From Paenibacillus sp. 1781tsa1 (GTDB lineage Bacteria; Bacillota; Bacilli; Paenibacillales; Paenibacillaceae): a stretch of 64,000 nucleotides of DNA. The stretch is from positions 2,790,001 to 2,854,000 of the forward strand of contig NZ_JAMYWY010000001.1 of the NCBI RefSeq assembly GCF_024159265.1. Reading direction: 5' to 3'. Made by a program: the position numbers and the translations under genes. Positions 46,083 to 54,194 of this stretch are shown here, piece after piece (position 1 is the stretch's first letter; each line of letters opens with the position of its first letter). The notes under the pieces were generated by a model. That model searched no databases, was not told where the DNA came from, and saw only the letters and a list, made by a program, of their open reading frames with translations.

Positions 46083-46340
46083 TTGGCAAAAGCAAAAGTA
46101 GCAAAAAGACCTACACGGGATGAATTTGAACTTGAAGAGTTGGGAAATCAACTGGTTGAAGCCTTTCGTGAACGTTCGGAAGTACTGTTGACCGTATGGG
46201 GCAAAGAAGACCAAGTGCAAGGAGTCATTGTCAAAATGGACTCCCGTACACGACTTGTGCATGTAGAGTATACCGAAGAAGAGTTCACGGCGAAGGTGCC
46301 TTTTCTGGATATCATGCGTGTGCAATCTCCCCGGTATTGA
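46083..46340 (+). CDS. YolD-like family protein
   Basis: Small protein of 85 aa. The segment LLTVWGKEDQVQGVIVKMDSRTRLVHVEYTEEEFTAKVPFLDIMRV follows the YolD pattern (strand, Gly, V-x-x-x-D, then PF-x-DI). GAGGAGG at 46068-46074 is followed 8 nt later by TTG at 46083, giving MAKAKVAKRPTRDEFELEELG; the longer frame from 46020 has no site. In Bacillus YolD usually sits next to a Y-family polymerase (UvrX/YqjW); none is near here. Confidence 0.8.
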   Translation: MAKAKVAKRPTRDEFELEELGNQLVEAFRERSEVLLTVWGKEDQVQGVIVKMDSRTRLVHVEYTEEEFTAKVPFLDIMRVQSPRY

Positions 46341-46440
46341 ACGAAAAAAACAGCAATCTGAATAATAAGGGCATCCGCCCTGTCAAAGTCGTACTTCCTG
46401 CATAAGATATCCCATACCTGTTGCAGAGGAGGTACGGTCA

Positions 46441-46560
46441 ATGAGCGAAGTATTAGGTGGAGAAACAAGAGGCTACGGATACGGAGGTTTCACTTCTGTA
46501 GGTGCCATTCTGGTTCTGTTCATCCTGTTGGTTATCATCTCCAAAGCGTTCTTGGTATAA
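46441..46560 (+). CDS. YjcZ-family small sporulation membrane peptide
   Basis: A 39-aa peptide, MSEVLGGETRGYGYGGF then a hydrophobic helix VGAILVLFILLVIISKAFLV. The Gly/Tyr-rich head and single C-terminal helix are the hallmarks of the YjcZ/sporulation peptide family (as in YtzL/YjcZ of B. subtilis). GAGGAGG precedes the ATG at good spacing and a strong terminator follows. Likely a spore or forespore membrane component; its function is not known. Confidence 0.9.
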   Translation: MSEVLGGETRGYGYGGFTSVGAILVLFILLVIISKAFLV

Positions 46561-46583
46561 TTTCATATCTCCAAAGAATGAAA

Positions 46584-46613
46584 GAAGCTCTGCCATCACG
46601 GCAGAGCTTTTTT
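46584..46613 (+). terminator. Rho-independent terminator after the YjcZ-type peptide
   Basis: AAGCTCTGCC (46585-46594) pairs with GGCAGAGCTT (46600-46609) and a T run follows. Confidence 0.93.
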
Positions 46614-46619
46614 GTTCGT

Positions 46620-47879
46620 TCAGATCTTGGATGGTTGTTTGCGGCTGAACAAGCCATAGAGAATCACAATAAGAACCGGGTACAATACCGCCCATCCGGC
46701 AAAAGGGAATACGATCGCTGTGGCTACAAAGGAAATCCAGCTGATGATCACGCCGGTGCGACTGCCTTTCAATAACCGGATGCCTGCTGCACAGCCCCCA
46801 AGATATGTGAGGATAAAGGTTGCATTGGGAAGTTGAATCAGCGTTGTAAGTGAAACGATGCCGCTTGCATAGACACTTAGCACCAGAATGAAGCAGATCC
46901 CCAGGAATCCGATTGCTGCTACAGGTGTGTGGAATCGATTGGACAGATGAGCCATCCAACGCGGTGCAGCCCCTTGTCTCGCGAGTGCATAACCAACCCG
47001 TGAAGCTGCCCCAGCATAGGCAATGACGGTTGCAGTACAGATAAATATGCCAGTCAGTCCAGCGATCCAGGCACCCCAGATACCGAGGGGTTGGCTAATG
47101 ATCCATACGAGGGATACATCTGCCCCGCCGTGAAGATAACTTTGCGTGCCTACGGTAGCCAGAGCTGTCAGGAAATAGAGCACACCTACGATAATCGCAG
47201 CGATAGTTACACCTTTAATGGCTGCTTTACGAGGATCAGTGAATTCTTCAGACAAGTGAGATACCGCCTCCCAGCCAATAAAACACCAGAACAGAATCGC
47301 CCCGGCTTGACCGATACTGACCCAGCCATGAGGCATGAATGGAGTATAATGGATGGAGTCCATGTTGGGAAGAGCCAGTACAAAGGCCATCACAAGCACA
47401 GCAACAATAGCGATGACGACACCTATCTGTACTTTACCCGCAACTTGCATACCAACGATATTAATGATCAATCCAATCGCCAGCATTATAGCAGCAATCG
47501 CAATTCTAATATGTTCACCTAGCCCCAACGCAGCCGTCATATATCCTGCACCAGTCAGAGCTGCGACAGGAGCTCCTATGGGTACTGACATCAAAAAGAA
47601 CCAGCCAATGATTGTTCCGGCACGTTGTCCGAAAGCAAGGGTGACGAAATGGGATACACCGCCTGCATCGGGATATCGAGCAGATAATAATCCCATGGAT
47701 AAAGCGAGTGGCAGAATTAGCAGGACCATGCCGCCCCAAGCCAATAGCGAAGCTGGACCTGCCAGTTCAGCAGCCAGTCCGGGTACAATCAGGACACCTG
47801 AACCGAGTACTGCACTTACATAGAGCGCAACGGCTTGCGGCATGCCGATTGTTTTTTTGAGCTGTGAAGAGGTGTTCAT
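46620..47879 (-). CDS. APC-family amino acid exporter/permease (YjeH-like)
   Basis: Membrane protein of 419 aa with about 12 helices. VALYVSAVLGSGVLIVPGLAAELAGPASLLAW, then LSARYPDAGGVSHFVTLAFGQRAGTIIGWFFL, closely follow the YjeH type (E. coli L-methionine and branched-chain amino acid exporter), and GWEAVSHLSEEFTDPRKA is the typical APC loop. The gene ends next to the YjcZ terminator, which may serve both strands. Substrate is inferred only. Confidence 0.85.
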   Translation of the reverse strand: MNTSSQLKKTIGMPQAVALYVSAVLGSGVLIVPGLAAELAGPASLLAWGGMVLLILPLALSMGLLSARYPDAGGVSHFVTLAFGQRAGTIIGWFFLMSVPIGAPVAALTGAGYMTAALGLGEHIRIAIAAIMLAIGLIINIVGMQVAGKVQIGVVIAIVAVLVMAFVLALPNMDSIHYTPFMPHGWVSIGQAGAILFWCFIGWEAVSHLSEEFTDPRKAAIKGVTIAAIIVGVLYFLTALATVGTQSYLHGGADVSLVWIISQPLGIWGAWIAGLTGIFICTATVIAYAGAASRVGYALARQGAAPRWMAHLSNRFHTPVAAIGFLGICFILVLSVYASGIVSLTTLIQLPNATFILTYLGGCAAGIRLLKGSRTGVIISWISFVATAIVFPFAGWAVLYPVLIVILYGLFSRKQPSKI

Positions 47880-48051
47880 GTTATTATATTAGCCTACCTT
47901 CCAGATTGGAATTATTCTGATAATGACTATGTAATTATATAGGAGGAGAACCATTCAGTCATTGGCGAATTTTGTAGAAAATCGGTGTAAGTCCTGCTGG
48001 CGTTATGTTAGAATATAACCATCCCTAGAGAAAGAAAGAGGTGTTTGGATA

Positions 48052-48555
48052 ATGAGCCAAGAGTTAACAGCATCTTTAAATGAACAGATGAACTTCGAGT
48101 TTTATTCCGCTCATGTATATCTGGCTATGGCAGCCTATTGTTCCAGCAAAAGTCTGGATGGATTTGCGAACTTCTTCATTGTGCAAGCCGAAGAGGAGCG
48201 ATTCCATGGTATGAAAATATACAAATTCCTGAATGACCGTGGACAACGTGCTACATTAGCGGCTTTGCCAGAACCGAAGAATGAATATGCTTCGATGCTG
48301 GATGTGTTTGAGCATGGTTATGCCCATGAACAGCAAAACACGAAAAAATTCTATAATCTGGCTGACATCGCTCTGAATGAACGTGAACATGCGACGATGT
48401 ATTTCCTGAAATGGTTCATTGATGAGCAAGTTGAAGAGGAAGCATTGTTTGACAACATTATTCAGAAGTTGCGCCGCATTGAAAAAGACAGCAATGCTTT
48501 CTATATGCTGGATGCCGAGTTTGGCAAACGTTCATTCACTGCTCCAGCTGAATAA
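48052..48555 (+). CDS. Ferritin (non-haem, FtnA-like)
   Basis: Iron storage protein of 167 aa that forms 24-subunit shells and oxidises Fe(II). It shows the ferritin four-helix pattern with ferroxidase residues Glu16 (NFEFYSA), Glu49 and His52 (AEEERFHGMKIYKFL), a Glu in ALNEREHATMYF and a Glu in DEQVEEEALFDNI. GAAAGAGG lies before the ATG. There is no nearby iron-responsive site that I could see; the Fur-box gene at 19532 is far away. Confidence 0.95.
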   Translation: MSQELTASLNEQMNFEFYSAHVYLAMAAYCSSKSLDGFANFFIVQAEEERFHGMKIYKFLNDRGQRATLAALPEPKNEYASMLDVFEHGYAHEQQNTKKFYNLADIALNEREHATMYFLKWFIDEQVEEEALFDNIIQKLRRIEKDSNAFYMLDAEFGKRSFTAPAE

Positions 48556-48606
48556 CTTATAAGTTGGGAGTCGATAAGATTCCAGCGAAATAACACCATT
48601 TACATA

Positions 48607-48724
48607 CAGCATGAGGAAATCACCCTCAAAGCAATAGGGGTTAGGTCTCCTTGCAAGGGATGACGGGTTGATGCCATATGCTGATTGAAGACGAAAAAGC
48701 TTGCACTTGTGCAGGCTTTTTTTG
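48607..48724 (+). ncRNA. Possible structured RNA downstream of ferritin
   Basis: After the ferritin gene, CAGCAT (48607-48612) can pair with ATGCTG (48678-48683), enclosing GAGG/CCTC, GG-CTCC and the self-complementary CCTTGCAAGG. A U-tailed terminator follows at 48697. This would suit a small RNA or an unknown riboswitch-like element, but I recognise no known class. It could simply be the 3' untranslated region of ferritin. The rest of the stretch to 49029 is AT-rich and shows nothing clear. Confidence 0.25.
48697..48724 (+). terminator. Rho-independent terminator after ferritin
   Basis: AAGCTTGCAC (48697-48706) pairs with GTGCAGGCTT (48709-48718) with one G-U pair, then seven or more T. 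Confidence 0.85.
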
Positions 48725-49029
48725 CATGCTTAGCTATTTAATTATGGTATTGATTTGCTTGAATTGGAGCAAAAGTCTATCAAAATCCTGAATGTGGGTA
48801 ATAAAGGATATGTCACAATTGATCTATCCTGACGGGATCTTTATTTTGCTCAAATCTATCAAATTCGTATTAAATTTTAGGTTTATCTGACAAAAGTGTA
48901 ACTCTACCGTAGCCTTTGAAGCGAGAACAGGAGTCACTACCTTTGATAGTATTAGGATTAATCGCCAAGGGATGAAGGTAGAACAACATGGACACCCGGG
49001 GAAATAAAACACACAAGGGAGATTTTTTA

Positions 49030-49773
49030 ATGATGTTACATATTCGCAAATCTATCATGGTCACACTTGCTATTTTACTAATCATTCCACTATTATTGCC
49101 GCAGTCGGTATCTGCCAAATCCGCTACTTCCAAGGATAGTGCAAGCAAAGAAAATTCCAAAATCATATATCTGACTTTTGATGATGGGCCCACCGCTCAT
49201 ACGGGTCAGTTACTGGATATTCTGGATCAGTATAATGCGAAGGCCACGTTTTTCATGCTGGGTCCTCAGATGGAGAAATTTCAGAAGGCTACCAAACGAA
49301 TTGTAGCTGACGGGCATGGATTGGGTTTGCATGGTGTGAGTCACGTTCCAAGCAAATTTTATAAATCCGCATATAGCGGATTGAAAGAGATGCAACAGGC
49401 CAATGTAAGTCTGAACAAGGTTGCTGGAGTTAAAACAAGTCTCGTTCGGACGCCATATGGTAGTAAACCATATCTCAAACCGGCATTCCGTAACGTGCTG
49501 CTGGGTCAGGGTGGATTCCATCTATGGGATTGGAATGTGGATTCGGAAGACTGGAAATACAAGAAAGATCATCAGAAAGTCTATAACAGTGTAATGAAGC
49601 AGATCCACCATGTGCAAAAGAGCGGGATAACGCCAGTTGTGCTTATGCACGACCAGGAAGCGACGCTAAAAGTATTACCGCAAGTATTAAAAACATTGAA
49701 GGCAGAAGGGTATCGTTTTGAAGTATTAAGCAAGAAAGTGCAGCCGGTTAACTTCTGGAACGACAAACGTTAA
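49030..49773 (+). CDS. Secreted polysaccharide deacetylase (NodB homology)
   Basis: Exported carbohydrate esterase family 4 enzyme of 247 aa, probably acting on peptidoglycan or another N-acetylated glycan. A signal peptide (hydrophobic residues 9-24) ends at VSA-KS near residue 29. NodB motifs: TFDDGP with catalytic and metal Asp51/Asp52, the metal His pair His101 and His105 in LHGVSH, RTPYGS, a WDWNVDSEDW block and LMHDQEAT with the last catalytic His. AAGGGAG precedes ATG 49030 (a second ATG is adjacent). The upstream 300 bp hold no clear regulator site. Confidence 0.92.
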   Translation: MMLHIRKSIMVTLAILLIIPLLLPQSVSAKSATSKDSASKENSKIIYLTFDDGPTAHTGQLLDILDQYNAKATFFMLGPQMEKFQKATKRIVADGHGLGLHGVSHVPSKFYKSAYSGLKEMQQANVSLNKVAGVKTSLVRTPYGSKPYLKPAFRNVLLGQGGFHLWDWNVDSEDWKYKKDHQKVYNSVMKQIHHVQKSGITPVVLMHDQEATLKVLPQVLKTLKAEGYRFEVLSKKVQPVNFWNDKR

Positions 49774-49852
49774 TATTTTCAATTTTCCAATTCAATCAGA
49801 CGATAGAGTAGACCCTGATAATAGATTGGCTAAAACGAAGGAGGTACACATC

Positions 49853-50764
49853 ATGAAGAAACAATCATTATGGATAACTATTCCGGTAACGACAGCCGTT
49901 TTACTTGCTCTGGCAGGATGTGGCGGACCGGATTCGAATGCTTCATCATCAGAGAGTAGTTCTTCACCAACGACAACAGTGGGTGAACAGACCGAGAATG
50001 GCAGCGGTGGTGCTGATTTTTCTAATGAAAATGAAACAGGAACCAACGAGAACACGGGAACAGTGAATAGTGTAGAAACATCAGGAACGCAGGCGGGCGG
50101 AAACCATACTGCCACAGGTCAATCAGGTGTGAATGATGTGATCAAGCAAGTTCGCAACCAGTTGAAGATGGAGAATGCAGCGTTACCGACTTCATTCCCA
50201 TTGGACAAAGGCGCATATTTGGGTGCAGCAATACCGTCCAATGCGGCTGATGCATTTAAAGTGAACTTCTACGCCACCACTCAATCCGTTGCTGTTAATG
50301 ATCAATCTTTAACGGCATCTGGCAGTAAGATACCTGTACTGGCTTCCTATGAAGTGAAGACTTATAAGAACCCTGATCAGGATAGTATTTTCCCTGAGAC
50401 GGACCTGAAAGATATTCCAGCAGATATGGCTGTGGACCTGGGACATGGTATTAAAGGCATGACTGAAGGTGCCGCAGGCAGTCAATATCTGACTTGGCAA
50501 GAAGGCAGATGGACGCTGCAAATTCGTTCCGTTTCCGAAGATGGAATGAATAATCCGGGCATAGCGAAGAAAATGGTGGAGTACCTGGAGTCACACACAT
50601 TGCCTGTACCCAAAGATAAAGGGTATATCAAGGTTGAATATCCAAGTGGTGGAAAGTCTGTTCATGTAACGATCTCATGGCAGGACGGTAATAAAATTCA
50701 TCAGCTTAAGACCGATCAAGTACCACTAGAAGCTCTTGGCATGGCTGTATCTGTGAAATCTTGA
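49853..50764 (+). CDS. Lipoprotein, unknown function
   Basis: Membrane-anchored protein of 303 aa. The lipobox LALAGC places the lipid-bearing Cys at residue 23; residues about 24-95 are a low-complexity Ser/Thr/Gly/Asn/Glu linker; the rest is a beta-rich globular domain (KGAYLGAAIPSNAADAFKVNFYATT onward) that contains YLTWQEGRWTLQIRS and ends in VHVTISWQDGNKIHQLKTD. AAGGAGG precedes the ATG. I do not recognise the domain; it could bind a ligand on the cell surface. It begins 79 bp after the deacetylase and precedes a strong terminator, so the two may share a transcript. Confidence 0.75.
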   Translation: MKKQSLWITIPVTTAVLLALAGCGGPDSNASSSESSSSPTTTVGEQTENGSGGADFSNENETGTNENTGTVNSVETSGTQAGGNHTATGQSGVNDVIKQVRNQLKMENAALPTSFPLDKGAYLGAAIPSNAADAFKVNFYATTQSVAVNDQSLTASGSKIPVLASYEVKTYKNPDQDSIFPETDLKDIPADMAVDLGHGIKGMTEGAAGSQYLTWQEGRWTLQIRSVSEDGMNNPGIAKKMVEYLESHTLPVPKDKGYIKVEYPSGGKSVHVTISWQDGNKIHQLKTDQVPLEALGMAVSVKS

Positions 50765-50825
50765 GTAATTTATGGATATCTGAACTGTAGAAGAGATGAG
50801 TGTTGGATGGTTGCGGTATATAAAT

Positions 50826-50865
50826 AAAAAGGTTGGCCCAGAAAAAATCCTGGGCCAACCTTTTT
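50826..50865. terminator. Strong bidirectional terminator
   Basis: A perfect 16-bp stem, 50826-50841 with 50850-50865 (AAAAAGGTTGGCCCAG paired to its complement). It ends the lipoprotein transcript and probably also the leftward des operon. Confidence 0.95.
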
Positions 50866-50940
50866 ATTTAGAGATGTTATGAAAGCATGTAAAGCGGGAT
50901 TACATGCTTATTTATGTTTCAATGGGTTAAAGCGGTACTT

Positions 50941-51540
50941 TCATTTGAACCACCCTTTTTCCTTAGAACGAGTGATGGCCTCAATGCGATTACTTGCATT
51001 TAACTTGTTGAGAATAATGGAGATGTAGTTACGCACCGTGCCCGTTGTGATGAACAGATGCCCGGCTATTTCCTTGGTGTTTTTCCCATCTGCCATGAGG
51101 CCGAGTACGGCATTCTCCCGTTCTGTCAGAGGATTTTCTTCTACATAAGCTTCATCTACCAAGTCGGGAGCGAAGATGCGTCTGCCATTCATAACTTGGC
51201 GGATCGCCTCGGCAAGTTCTTCAATTGGACTGTCCTTGAGCAGGTAACCACGGACACCGCCTTTTAAGGCACGTTCGAAATATCCGGTCCGGGCAAAAGT
51301 GGTCAGGATAATGACCTTACAGCTCATTCCTTTGAGTTCTTCTGCGGCTTCGAGGCCGCTTTTCACGGGCATTTCGATATCCATCAGACAGATGTCTGGT
51401 GTAAGCTCCTGGACAAGGGCAAGGGCTTCCTGGCCGTTGCTGGCACGTCCGACGACTTCCATATCTTCCTCCAGATTGAGGAGAGAAGACAAGGCACCGA
51501 GCATCATGCGCTGATCTTCCGCGATTACAATTCTGATCAT
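50941..51540 (-). CDS. desR: Response regulator DesR
   Basis: NarL-type response regulator of 199 aa that activates the desaturase gene when membranes become too ordered. The receiver domain has the phospho-acceptor Asp54 in CLMDIEMP, the same number as in B. subtilis DesR, and Lys and Thr partners in IILTTFAR. The C-terminal LuxR helix-turn-helix reads LTERENAVLGLMADGKNTKEIAGHLFITTGTVRNYISIILNKL. Its ATG overlaps the end of desK by four bases, so translation is coupled. DesR target palindromes lie upstream of des at 53929-53999. Confidence 0.95.
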   Translation of the reverse strand: MIRIVIAEDQRMMLGALSSLLNLEEDMEVVGRASNGQEALALVQELTPDICLMDIEMPVKSGLEAAEELKGMSCKVIILTTFARTGYFERALKGGVRGYLLKDSPIEELAEAIRQVMNGRRIFAPDLVDEAYVEENPLTERENAVLGLMADGKNTKEIAGHLFITTGTVRNYISIILNKLNASNRIEAITRSKEKGWFK

Positions 51541-52685
51541 GATTCTTCCTCCTTTATCGGTTTGCGGACGAGTTTGGGAACATGAATAATAATCTCTGTA
51601 CCCTGAATATCTGTATCAGATCGAATATCCAGACAGCCGTTTACAAATTCAAGTCGTTCTTTCATTCCCAAAATCCCTGTTCCTCGCCGCTCCTGTCTGT
51701 GTGATCGTTCTATTCCGACGCCGTTGTCTTGTACCGTGAGTATATTATTGGCGGGTGATTCCTCAATAATGATGGTACATGCTGTTGCCTGACTATGTTT
51801 GACCACATTAGTAACAGCTTCTTTCAAGCACATGCCAAGCACATTTTCATTCAATTGTGACGTGTCTTGTAACTTCGGATTGCCATCCAGTATATATTCA
51901 ATGGAAGCGGCCTTCAGAATCTGCTCCGCCCGGAACAGTTCATCGACCAATTGAGTACCACGCATGGTGGTGACCATTTCCCGAACTTCCTTTAGAGCTG
52001 TGCTTGCCGTTTGTCTGAGGTCGTTCAATTCAATCTCAGCCTGATCGGGATTACTGCGGAGCAGTCGTCTCGCCAAATCGGTTTTCAGACCGATCAGAGA
52101 GAGTTTCTGTCCAAGTGTATCGTGCAGGTCACGAGCAATACGCTGGCGTTCTTCCATTTTTACGAGATCATCGAGTCGCTTGTTTGCATTCTCCAATTGG
52201 CCTTCCAATTGTTCAGTCTTGTTTTTGTTATACGTACTGATTGGAAGCAGGATGGAGGCCATTAAGCTGATGAATACAAACGGGAACTGACTCACCAATA
52301 ATGAACTTTGATTGATAAAACCATAATTAATGGTTAGGAAACTGGCTCCCAAGTTCACCGAGTAGAGGGTGAAGAAACCAGCCTTATTTTTAATATTCCC
52401 AATAAAAAAAGCAAGAAACAATGAAAAGTAGGCATAATCATAGGCGATAGTCATCGTAATGGATATGGCAATGAGCAATCCAATCCACATGTATACCTGC
52501 CAGCCCTTGGTGATGAAGGCGAGCAGATAACAGACGAAGAAAACGAGAATGATAACAATGCCGGTTACCATCGTCCATAATTTGGAATATTGTGAAATGT
52601 AATAGAAGGGCAGGATGAAAAAGACGAGCCATACATAAGGATTTAACCCTGTATTTTTATAAAAAATCTGCATCCACTTCTGAAT
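51537..52685 (-). CDS. desK: Sensor histidine kinase DesK (proposed ATT start)
   Basis: Membrane thermosensor kinase of 382 aa. Five helices lie in residues 17-150, followed by a coiled-coil dimerisation helix (EQLEGQLENANKRLDDLVKMEERQ) and a HisKA_3 domain with the phospho-His in RIARDLHDTLGQK. AAGGAGG (52694-52700, minus strand) points with an 8-nt gap to an ATT at 52685; the next ATG is 12 bases further down. Starting at ATT makes the phospho-His residue 188 and places the Pro of LNPYVW at 16, both as in B. subtilis DesK as I recall it. A frame extending to 52742 passes through the ribosome binding site. It is the second gene of des-desK-desR. Confidence 0.93.
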   Translation of the reverse strand: MQKWMQIFYKNTGLNPYVWLVFFILPFYYISQYSKLWTMVTGIVIILVFFVCYLLAFITKGWQVYMWIGLLIAISITMTIAYDYAYFSLFLAFFIGNIKNKAGFFTLYSVNLGASFLTINYGFINQSSLLVSQFPFVFISLMASILLPISTYNKNKTEQLEGQLENANKRLDDLVKMEERQRIARDLHDTLGQKLSLIGLKTDLARRLLRSNPDQAEIELNDLRQTASTALKEVREMVTTMRGTQLVDELFRAEQILKAASIEYILDGNPKLQDTSQLNENVLGMCLKEAVTNVVKHSQATACTIIIEESPANNILTVQDNGVGIERSHRQERRGTGILGMKERLEFVNGCLDIRSDTDIQGTEIIIHVPKLVRKPIKEEES

Positions 52686-52740
52686 ATGATTCTCCTCCTT
52701 GCACTTGTACTCAACCGTAGCATGACTATGGCTTGAACAC

Positions 52741-52793
52741 AAGAAAACGAATCCGACAGAGTTAAGGCTTCTCTGTCAGACCCGCTGGATTCG
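52741..52793 (-). terminator. Hairpin terminator overlapping the 3' end of des
   Basis: On the minus strand, CGAATCC (52793-52787) pairs with GGATTCG (52754-52748), and an inner GACAGAG/CTCTGTC stem stacks on it, followed by TTTTCTT. The stop codon of des (52762-52764) lies inside the hairpin. It would lower desKR transcription relative to des. Confidence 0.75.
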
Positions 52794-53820
52794 TTACACG
52801 GATAGTCGGTTGAACATAAGGTTTGCGGGATAGACTTTTAAGCTGTCTAAAGCTAATGAACTGTTTAGAATCTTCATCCCACAGACGGAAGCGCAGAGCA
52901 ACCAGACTGGAACGTAGTGTAATGGTGGTTGCTTTTTGCAAGGGTGGTGTTGCGTTATGTGCTTCTTCCAAGAAATAGTTAGGTACACGCGGGCTCAAGT
53001 GATGCACATGGTGAAACCCGATATTCCCACTGATCCATTGCAATAATTTTGGCAATTTGTAATAAGAACTACCTTCGACAGCTGCTTTTACATAACTCCA
53101 TTCATCTTCATGTTCAAAATACGTCTCTTCGAACTGATGCTGCACGTAGAACAGCCAGATCCCAAAGAAACCGGAGAAGAAGAAGATAGGCGCCTGCACC
53201 ATTACAAAAGCCTGCCATCCGACCAACCAGCACATGAATGCATAGAGCGCTACGATAAATACTGTAGTCAGGTGTGTATTGATGCGTTCTTTACGTCTTG
53301 CACCTTTGCGGTTAAAACGGTAAGCCAACAGAAACACGTAGATGGGTCCGATACAAAACAATACGAACGGGTTACGATAAATCCGATAGAAGAGGCGTCC
53401 CCAAGGAGAAGCTGCTTTGTATTCGTCAACCGTCATAACCCAGATATCACCTACACCACGTTTGTCAAGATTACTGCTTGTCGCGTGATGGATAGAATGC
53501 TCGTTTTTCCACTGCTGATAGGGTGTCACTGTTAATACACCAGTAATGGTACCAAGAATATCATTGGCACGTTTGCTCTTGAAGAATGAACCATGACAGC
53601 AGTCATGGAAGATAATGAATGTCCGTAGTACAAATCCGGATGCCACCAAGGCAATCGGGAAGGTCAGCCAGTAGGATACCGATAAGCTAAAGTAAGCCGC
53701 AGCCCATAGCAGGAAGAGCGGAAGCAATGTATTGATTAACTGACGGATACTTAATCTGAGATCATTTTTTTCGTAAGGGGTGACTTCTTTTTTTAGCGCC
53801 ATTTCTTTATTTCTACTCAT
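52762..53820 (-). CDS. des: Acyl-lipid desaturase Des (delta-5 type)
   Basis: Integral membrane di-iron desaturase of 352 aa that introduces a cis double bond into membrane lipid acyl chains, restoring fluidity in the cold. The three His boxes are present: HDCCH at residues 72-76, HSIHH at 108-112 and HHVHH at 270-274, between hydrophobic helices. The ATG follows AAGGAGG on the minus strand. It heads the des-desK-desR operon and is preceded by DesR-like palindromes and a promoter at 53910. Confidence 0.95.
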   Translation of the reverse strand: MSRNKEMALKKEVTPYEKNDLRLSIRQLINTLLPLFLLWAAAYFSLSVSYWLTFPIALVASGFVLRTFIIFHDCCHGSFFKSKRANDILGTITGVLTVTPYQQWKNEHSIHHATSSNLDKRGVGDIWVMTVDEYKAASPWGRLFYRIYRNPFVLFCIGPIYVFLLAYRFNRKGARRKERINTHLTTVFIVALYAFMCWLVGWQAFVMVQAPIFFFSGFFGIWLFYVQHQFEETYFEHEDEWSYVKAAVEGSSYYKLPKLLQWISGNIGFHHVHHLSPRVPNYFLEEAHNATPPLQKATTITLRSSLVALRFRLWDEDSKQFISFRQLKSLSRKPYVQPTIRVTNPAGLTEKP

Positions 53821-53909
53821 TGACGTGTGTCCTCCTTCAATCGTTATAACTGTATCAGCTACAACTTGACGTTTCCCGGTAAGACTTTCCTCTAGGAAGC
53901 GTTTTTATC

Positions 53910-53999
53910 ATTGTAAAACAATCCGATCATGACAGTAAGTCATAAACGTCAGCCCTCTGTAATGATGAATATCAATGATGGACCATGACATTTGTCATG
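53910..53999 (-). promoter_or_regulatory. des promoter with two DesR-like palindromes
   Basis: Minus-strand -10 TACAAT (53910-53915) and a weak -35 TTACTG (53933-53938) are 17 bp apart. Palindrome 1, ATGACAGTAAGTCAT (53929-53943), covers the -35, and palindrome 2, CATGACATTTGTCATG (53984-53999), is a perfect 16-bp dyad about 50 bp upstream. The poor -35 and the two sites fit activation by phosphorylated DesR. The rest of 53821-54194 shows no further clear sites. Confidence 0.7.
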
Positions 54000-54194
54000 G
54001 GTGCATGATGCTGAAAGGCTTGGTAGAAGACAAAAGAGAACATTTTACAAATTCCTTTGCACAAATTACGCAACAATTTGTATTATGTATACAAATTTTG
54101 TTGTGAGCATGGTAAAATCTATCTTTGAGTGATTATGACAACTTATGAGACGGGTCGATTAGGTTGATTTCTGATGGATTGGATGGAATGCTTA

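Noticed and set aside
46083..46340. A YolD/UvrX-type DNA repair pair
   Set aside because: No Y-family polymerase gene lies next to the YolD-like gene.
48607..48683. A known riboswitch class after ferritin
   Set aside because: I compared it with the consensus cores I remember (for example ykkC, fluoride and glycine types) and saw no match.
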